From Acropora yongei (Eukaryota > Cnidaria > Anthozoa > Scleractinia > Acroporidae): DNA of 12,500 nt. The position numbers and the translations under genes are program-made. Under the pieces are notes generated by a model, which worked only from the letters and a program-made list of their open reading frames with translations, made no database searches and was not told the origin of the DNA. The stretch spans positions 12,501 to 25,000 of the forward strand of contig BLFN01000946.1 of NCBI GenBank assembly GCA_014634225.1, read 5' to 3'. This document shows positions 7,806 through 12,500 of this stretch, piece after piece; within the stretch, counting starts at the first letter, position 1, and every line of letters starts with the position of its first letter.

Positions 7806-8297
7806 AAATCTATCAATACGATAAAATATAATAATAAATAATTCTAATAAAATAGCAATAAGAGAAAACATTATAAATAATTAATAGATGATCTAATGAT
7901 AAAACTATTCATGCATCTTTCCGTCTCGCATTTCGGAACCGAAAAACGCCTGGGGCGCCTAAGAGCGTATTGTCAGGGTCCACGTTGTTGGCCTAGACTG
8001 TATAATCGATGACCAGAATCGTTAATTATACTATCAAAGGTTTGCTTACAAATCTCTAAGATATAACCACATGAGCTTTGGGATTCCAGCGAGGCCTCCA
8101 TGGTCAAGCAGCGGCAAAAATTGTTGACGCTGGCAGTATGAAGCCCGATCTTCATAAATTAGCGATTTAAATATTCGGAGCCTTCCTAAGGAGCAAGATT
8201 AAGACGTGTAAATAAAAGAGAAAAAAAAAAAAGAGAGAGGGAGCATATATCTAATCATTTTCTAGGAGAGGACGAGATTTTTTTCTGTTTCTTTCAG
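7806..8297. other. AT-rich non-coding stretch with an A-tract
   Basis: The part at 7815-7905 is very AT-rich (many TAATAA and ATAATTA words). The 60-codon minus-strand open frame at 7973-8155 is not recognised. AATAAA at 8211-8216 is followed by 12 A at 8221-8232, the look of a reverse-transcribed 3' end, but no body to go with it was identified. The stretch ends in a pyrimidine-rich acceptor (TTTCTTTCAG, ending 8297). Confidence 0.5.
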
Positions 8298-9328
8298 ATT
8301 TTCTTCGCTGCTAGGCCTTGGAAGTTGGCCCCCCGCTCAGGTCATGGTTGATAGGTGTGCTTTCGCTAAGATGTTAAGAAAATCCAGAGATCATTCAACC
8401 GCAAAGTATCTTGTTGAGATTATCGAGATTTCTTGCCTTGTGAAAGCAGAACTGTTGCTGACAGTTATCGCTTTTCCTCTGCTGTAGTGTTTTTAAATAT
8501 ATAGACTCTTTACTTATTGCAGCTCTTCGCCAACCAGCATAAGTCATACTCAGTTCTGGTCGTGGTGCATGCCGCCCTGAAATGGTTTCATTCGTTTGTT
8601 CCTATTAAGGGCCCAATTCCTCTTGATGACGCGTGTGCCAAGAATGTTATCGAGTGGGCGAGGAGGACGAAAGGAAACCTCATTGTGAAGAAGGAGCCGA
8701 TCAGCACGGAGCTCATCAAGAAAATAATTGAAAAATTCGCCGCTGAGAGAGCTTCGTTGAAGGATTTGAGAATTGCTGCGATGTCTACTTTAGGCTTTGC
8801 AGGTTCTTCCGTTTGAGTTAGCTTAGTGATATGTTATGTAAGCACATAGTTTTTCTTGAAGATCACACAAATTTTTGTTCCCCATAGTAAGACGGACGTT
8901 TACAGAGAAGGAAATTTTTTGTTCATTGCAAAAACCCTTTCCAAATATTGTCCAGTTTCTATTTTGCTGAGATATAAGCGCGAAGCGAAGTTTAATGACT
9001 CCAACGAGCGATCTTCCGCTGTTCAGCCCTTTAAGCGAGACCTCAAGTTGGGATATATGATGGGGTCTCTTCGAGACTTTCTTATTCGAGATATTGGGAA
9101 GTGTTCAAGGAAGTTCTTGGCGTCCTGGGATGCAATCCGACGGTCTCTGGCCTACATAGTCTACGCTCAGGTGGGATTACATCAGTCGTGAAAAACGACC
9201 ATTCCAAAGTTGTTTCCGAGAGATTATTGAAATTGCACGACCGATGGAAAGCTGATGTGGCAAAAGATATGTATGTTAAAGAGGCTGACTCTAGCCGTTT
9301 AAGTGTGTCGCTTAGTCTAGGTTTGTAA
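8298..9328 (+). pseudogene. Tyrosine recombinase (Crypton/DIRS-like, phage-integrase fold), frameshifted
   Basis: Tyrosine recombinases cut and rejoin DNA through a covalent tyrosine link. The N-terminal core-binding part reads AKMLRKSRDHSTAKYL (about 8357-8404) and, after a shift at ~8424, runs into LFANQHKSYSVL and AALKWFHSFVP, with a stop at 8502-8504. The catalytic domain follows: LKDLRIAAMSTLGFAG, a frameshift at ~8805 before the first catalytic Arg (8810-8812), and IFVPHSKTDVYREGNF. Another shift at ~9065-9090 leads to LHSLRSGG (His 9155-9157, Arg 9164-9166), LHDRW (His 9236-9238) and KDMYVKE (Tyr 9272-9274). The normal C-terminal end is VSLSLGL. All recognisable catalytic positions remain, but at least three frameshifts and a stop disable it. 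An acceptor-like site precedes both 8298 and 8521. No RT or RNase H of DIRS type is adjacent, which leaves Crypton as an option. Confidence 0.82.
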
Positions 9329-9874
9329 TGCTAAGTTCCGCTTATTGAAATTGAGTACTTCTTGGACGCAATCTTCATTAAAAGTTGTGCCTAGGTTCGC
9401 TCGAGATTCTTCCATACCTCTGGTCCAGTTTGCTTTATTCAAGAAGAAAATGATTTACGTTTTAAATTTTGGTTGATTGTTTTTGCTTTTTTAATTAACG
9501 TTCAGTGGGATATAACCTCAGGCTGAATTTCGGAGCGGGGTTGTATCTTGTTGTGGCTCAACAATAATAACCGGGATAAAAAGTGGATTTGCGATTTGCC
9601 TGTATTTGAGATGTATCTATGTGTTTAGAAATGTTCCCATTCTGTTAGAAGAGGATCTCTCAAAACTAATAATTTTTTTAGTGTATCACAATAGACAGAA
9701 CCTATTTCAAGCAAAAAGGGATGTATCAAATACTAAAGTATGCCAACACAAAAAAACCAAAGTAAAAGGGACTGTGCCTTGAAGGATAGACGCGTGTTAA
9801 CAAGCTCCGCAGAAACTTAAGCAAAAAGCTGTTTGTTCGTGTACAAACTTTTCTTTCAAGAAAGATAGCGACTG
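9329..9874. other. Non-coding; includes presumed 5' leader of the LINE
   Basis: No open frame of note and no recognised RNA or repeat. The final part, before the ORF1 Met at 9875, is probably the 5' untranslated leader of the L1/Tx1-like element, but its left border cannot be set from this copy. Confidence 0.45.
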
Positions 9875-10803
9875 ATGGGCAACCAAGATAAGGAAAAAAA
9901 GCGCCAAAGAGTGAGCAGCTCAGACGCCAAAGCCGAAACCAACGAAGAAGTGATGGACTCTCAAGATGGCGCCCTCATCTTGGACTCTCAAGATGGCGCC
10001 CTCATCTTGCTAACGGTCACTGAATACCAAGTACTTATAGCAAAGATTACCAGCTTAGAAGACAAACACAAAGTAACTGACAATCTAATCTTGAACCTAG
10101 AGGCACGGCTAGATAAAGCCCAGGCGGAAATAGATTCCCTCAAAAAGCAGCTACGCGTAACTCTTAAAGTCGTCGAGGAGATCAAGGAATGGCTCGAGTT
10201 TACTCAAAGGGAAACACAGTGACTTGGCTGAACGTGTTACAAAGTGTGAAACAGAGCAGTCTGCCTAATGGAACGAGATTACTCATCAAAGCATTTACAA
10301 CCGACGCTGGAACCTGATATTTACCGTGTAATGGAATCTCCTGAAGAAAACTGCACAGCATTAGTAAAGAATGTTTTGATCCAGCAGTTGCATTTACGGG
10401 CAGAAATTGTTCATTCCATGACGTTCTGCGGTGCCTACCGCCTTGGCAAACAAAACGCCAATAAAAATAGGCCTCTCATTGTGCGCTTCCCTTGTCGTTC
10501 CGACATAGAGCTAGTGTGGAAAAATCGTTTTCATTTGAAAGATTCTCCAGTTGCAATCGGTGAAGATTTCCGAAACACATTCAAGATATCAGGAGAAAGG
10601 TATTAGTTCCTGCTTTGCAAAAGATCAAGAAAGAAAATCCTCGTGCTAGAGCCTCCGTTATTGGAAACAGGCTCATTGTCAACGGCAAAAGGTACTTTCA
10701 CTACGACGTTCCACAGGAATGGCTCCCAATTATTTTACCTATTGTAAATGGTTCAAGAGTCAATACGCAGCCCCATGAAGACAACGATCAAGAAGAAACC
10801 TAA
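9875..10803 (+). pseudogene. LINE ORF1p (L1-type: coiled coil, RRM-like, C-terminal domain), frameshifted
   Basis: ORF1 proteins of L1 elements trimerise through a coiled coil and bind element RNA. Codons 1-115 from the Met at 9875 begin with a charged N terminus, carry a perfect 9-residue tandem repeat (DSQDGALIL twice), then a heptad-like helix (about residues 55-115: LEDKHKVTDNLILNLEARLD and on). The helix continues in another frame past 10215 (DLAERVTKCETEQSA). The RRM-like part is 10268-10606 (ESPEENCTALV, YRLGKQNANKNRPLIVRF, SPVAIGEDF). After a one-base shift near 10600 the C-terminal domain reads VPALQKIKKENPRARA, VNGKRYFHYDVPQEW and ends at 10801-10803. At least three frameshifts mean it is not functional as read. 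The RRM start (normally YSR..NL) is degraded. Confidence 0.82.
9956..10009 (+). repeat. 27-bp perfect tandem duplication in LINE ORF1
   Basis: The units 9956-9982 and 9983-10009 are identical and in frame, doubling DSQDGALIL. Each unit contains the 7-bp inverted pair CAAGATG...CATCTTG around GCGCC. Perfect identity in an otherwise frameshifted ORF suggests a fairly recent duplication or one inherited from a young source element. Confidence 0.9.
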
Positions 10804-11300
10804 TGCCAGTTCCGCCTGCGACCCGCTAGGTATGAGACATGTCATATTCAGATCTGTCTTTGTGTGTAAAACATTGTAAATCTGATAGCGATAGTTGATG
10901 AGTTTTTGCTCTTTTTAGCCAGAAGTACACAAACATTACTAGTCATGATAATTGTTAAGCGGCAGCGTTAATCGTGTCATTGCTTGTACTTTCTATGATG
11001 CAGCTCAGCGCAGTACGCGAAACCACACTATCATGGCGCGTTGTAGGGCCGTTTACCGAGCCTTTCTTAGTTGTCGATGTGTTGTACTATGTATTACCTT
11101 TATTTTACGTCGTCCACTATGTTTTTTTAGTTATATGTGGTTCTTAACTGTTTGTTTTCTGTTTTTGCTCGCTTGCACTAAAAGTATGCTAATTTATCCT
11201 ACATTTAATTAGGCCTAAATACAACACTCAAGTCTCACGCCAGCGCATTCAAAAACACTGTCTTTTATCAGACAAAATAACCACTTCATACCCGAGTCTG
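10804..11300 (+). other. Inter-ORF spacer of the LINE
   Basis: No supported gene. An 86-codon hydrophobic, Cys-rich open frame (10952-11212) starts at a TTG and has no recognised motif; it may be chance or a decayed start of ORF2. The stretch separates ORF1 from the endonuclease. Confidence 0.45.
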
Positions 11301-11306
11301 AACATT

Positions 11307-12449
11307 AAAATTCAGTCATCAAATGTGAAAGGGCTAGGTAAATCAATTAAGCGGCGATTAATCTTCCGATGGCTCCATAACCAAAAGCATCAATTTGCGT
11401 TTTTTAAAGAGACGCACAGCACTAAAGAATGCGCCCAATTCTGGGAAGCAGAGTGGCGCGGAAAAGTCTTTTTCAGTCACGGATCTTCGAACAGTAAAGG
11501 GTTATGATAGTTAACCCAATCTAGAGCTAAAAGTTGAAAAATGCATCACCGACAAAAATGGAAGATATACCCTACTAGACTTAAACGTCGACGAATCCCA
11601 CATTATACATCTAAATATTTACGCACCGAATGAAATTAATCAATTAAGTCTCCAAAACCTACTTGCAGAATTTGCGCAAGAAAATATCGTGGTTGCAGGA
11701 GACTTCAACTGCGCCTTGATGGAAATGGACAAGAAGGGAGCAAACTCGATTTTCAAAACAGCTCGCGTTATTCAGGAGATCGAACGCCTTATGAACCTGT
11801 TGACTTATCCGGTATTTGGCGTCGTCGCACCCCAGATATTGAACGATTTACGTGGAGTAACAAGTCTCGGAAAATTCAAGCTCGGCTAGAATACTTCCTA
11901 ATTTCAAAAGACCTTTTCTCAGACGTGCAGTCCTGCTGCATAGTAAATTCACCTGAATCAGATCACTCATCCATCACGCTACACTTAAAATCAGATAGCC
12001 TGATGCAACCTAAAGGACCCGGCTTCTGGAAATTCAACGACTCTTTATTAGAAGATTGTGAATATGTTGACAAACTTCCTGAACAAATTCCACTTTTCAA
12101 GAACAAATACTCAGACGTCCTAAACGCAAGTCTAAAATGGGACCTCATTAAAATGGAAATTCGTGGTTTTACAATCAAATACTCAAAAATTAAAGCCAAA
12201 CGACAAAGAAATGAAGAACAGATACTACAAAATAAAGCTAATCAATTATTAAAACAAACTGAACAGAATTCCAGCGACAAAAAGCTTTTAAATGAGCTTT
12301 GCGCCACCAATCTACGCCTACGAGCACTAATGCGTCAAAAGACAAAAGGCGCAATCCTCAGAGGCAGAGCTAGGTGGCAAGAGCAAGGCGAACACAATAC
12401 AAAGTATTTTATAAACCTCGAAAAACGGGGAGGGAATTCATTAGCTTAG
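11307..12449 (+). pseudogene. LINE ORF2p, APE-type endonuclease and following linker; RT not seen
   Basis: The APE-type endonuclease nicks target DNA to prime reverse transcription. Motifs in order: SSNVKGLG (Asn 11322-11324), FKETHST (catalytic Glu), then a frameshift at ~11500. The next frame (~11522-11800) carries NIYAPN and VVAGDFNC. A second shift near 11800 gives WRRRTPDIERFTWS, then RLEYFLIS, where the usual RLD/RID Asp is Glu (11889-11891), and ESDHSS near 11955 (the SDH catalytic triad end). The linker after the endonuclease is open to 12449 (GPGFWKFNDSLL, a Lys/Gln-rich helix, ARWQEQGEHNTKYFINLEKR), as in L1-type ORF2 proteins just before RT. After about 12430 the family resemblance stops and the frame ends in a stop at 12447-12449. 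Confidence 0.85.
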
Positions 12450-12500
12450 TAACCGCGCAAGCATGTGCAAAACTTGTGCCAGTCTTCCTCGCAATTAACT
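12450..12500. other. Window edge, nothing recognised
   Basis: No RT motif in any frame. Either a junction with other DNA at about 12430-12450 or more decay; the window ends too soon to tell. Confidence 0.4.

Larger units (their letters stand above)
9875..12430 (+). mobile_element. L1/Tx1-like non-LTR retrotransposon, two-ORF, decayed and incomplete
   Basis: ORF1 with coiled coil, RRM-like and C-terminal domains is followed by a ~500-bp spacer and an ORF2 that begins with an APE-type endonuclease. This layout and the protein types fit the L1/Tx1 group. Both ORFs are frameshifted. Reverse transcriptase motifs are not seen before the window ends, and recognisable ORF2 sequence fades near 12430. 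No target duplication or 3' tail could be identified. Confidence 0.85.

Noticed and set aside
10952..11212. Hydrophobic 86-codon frame between LINE ORFs
   Set aside because: Starts at TTG, no homology recognised, and position fits the usual non-coding spacer; kept only as a note in the spacer entry.
1..12500. All well-identified remnants lie on the + strand
   Set aside because: With only five or six independent pieces, shared orientation is weak evidence for anything beyond chance.
1..12500. CRISPR array, tRNA, rRNA, bacterial promoter or defence island
   Set aside because: No spaced direct repeats, no cloverleaf or rRNA-like stretch, and the introns and elements are those of an animal genome.

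Overview
The window looks like a repeat-rich, gene-poor stretch of an invertebrate animal nuclear genome, most likely a cnidarian and perhaps a stony coral. The reasons are AT-rich non-coding DNA, spliceosomal introns (GT...AG with pyrimidine tracts), and a mix of Ty3/Gypsy, PIF/Harbinger, tyrosine-recombinase, piggyBac-like and L1/Tx1-like elements. No bacterial-type operon, tRNA, rRNA or CRISPR array was seen. The taxonomic call is an inference from element types, not a database match.

Layout, left to right, with every coding remnant on the + strand unless stated. (1) 1-~2200: a decayed Ty3/Gypsy gag-pol body (zinc knuckle, protease, start of RT, end of RNase H, integrase) with a large internal deletion near 740 that removed the RT core and most of RNase H. 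(2) ~2200-2940: non-coding, with a small hairpin and a polyadenylation-like signal. (3) 2939-3682, minus strand: a weak protein-like frame with several stops, unidentified. (4) 3903-~4950: a broken copy of a TNF-receptor-superfamily-like gene (cysteine-rich repeats, stalk, membrane segment, then a short intron and part of a cytoplasmic tail). This is the only host-like gene in the window. (5) 5744-5933: a clean 72-bp-arm foldback element. (6) 6700-7805: the N-terminal half of a PIF/Harbinger transposase with an intron whose donor is broken, and with exon 2 split by a ~100-bp TTAA-flanked piggyBac-like miniature element. A 45-bp inverted repeat lies just upstream. (7) 8298-9328: a tyrosine recombinase of the Crypton/DIRS-like type, frameshifted but keeping its recognisable catalytic residues. 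(8) 9875-~12430: an L1/Tx1-like LINE with ORF1 (coiled coil, RRM-like, C-terminal domain) and the endonuclease part of ORF2; reverse transcriptase is not seen before the window ends.

Nothing here is an intact gene as read. The pieces do not form a pathway. They record successive insertion and decay, with one clear nesting event (piggyBac-like element inside Harbinger). The most useful items for follow-up are the TNFR-like pseudogene, the nested TTAA insertion that reverts exactly on paper, the foldback element with YY1-like motifs, and the recombinase with conserved active site. I see no convincing new biological system.
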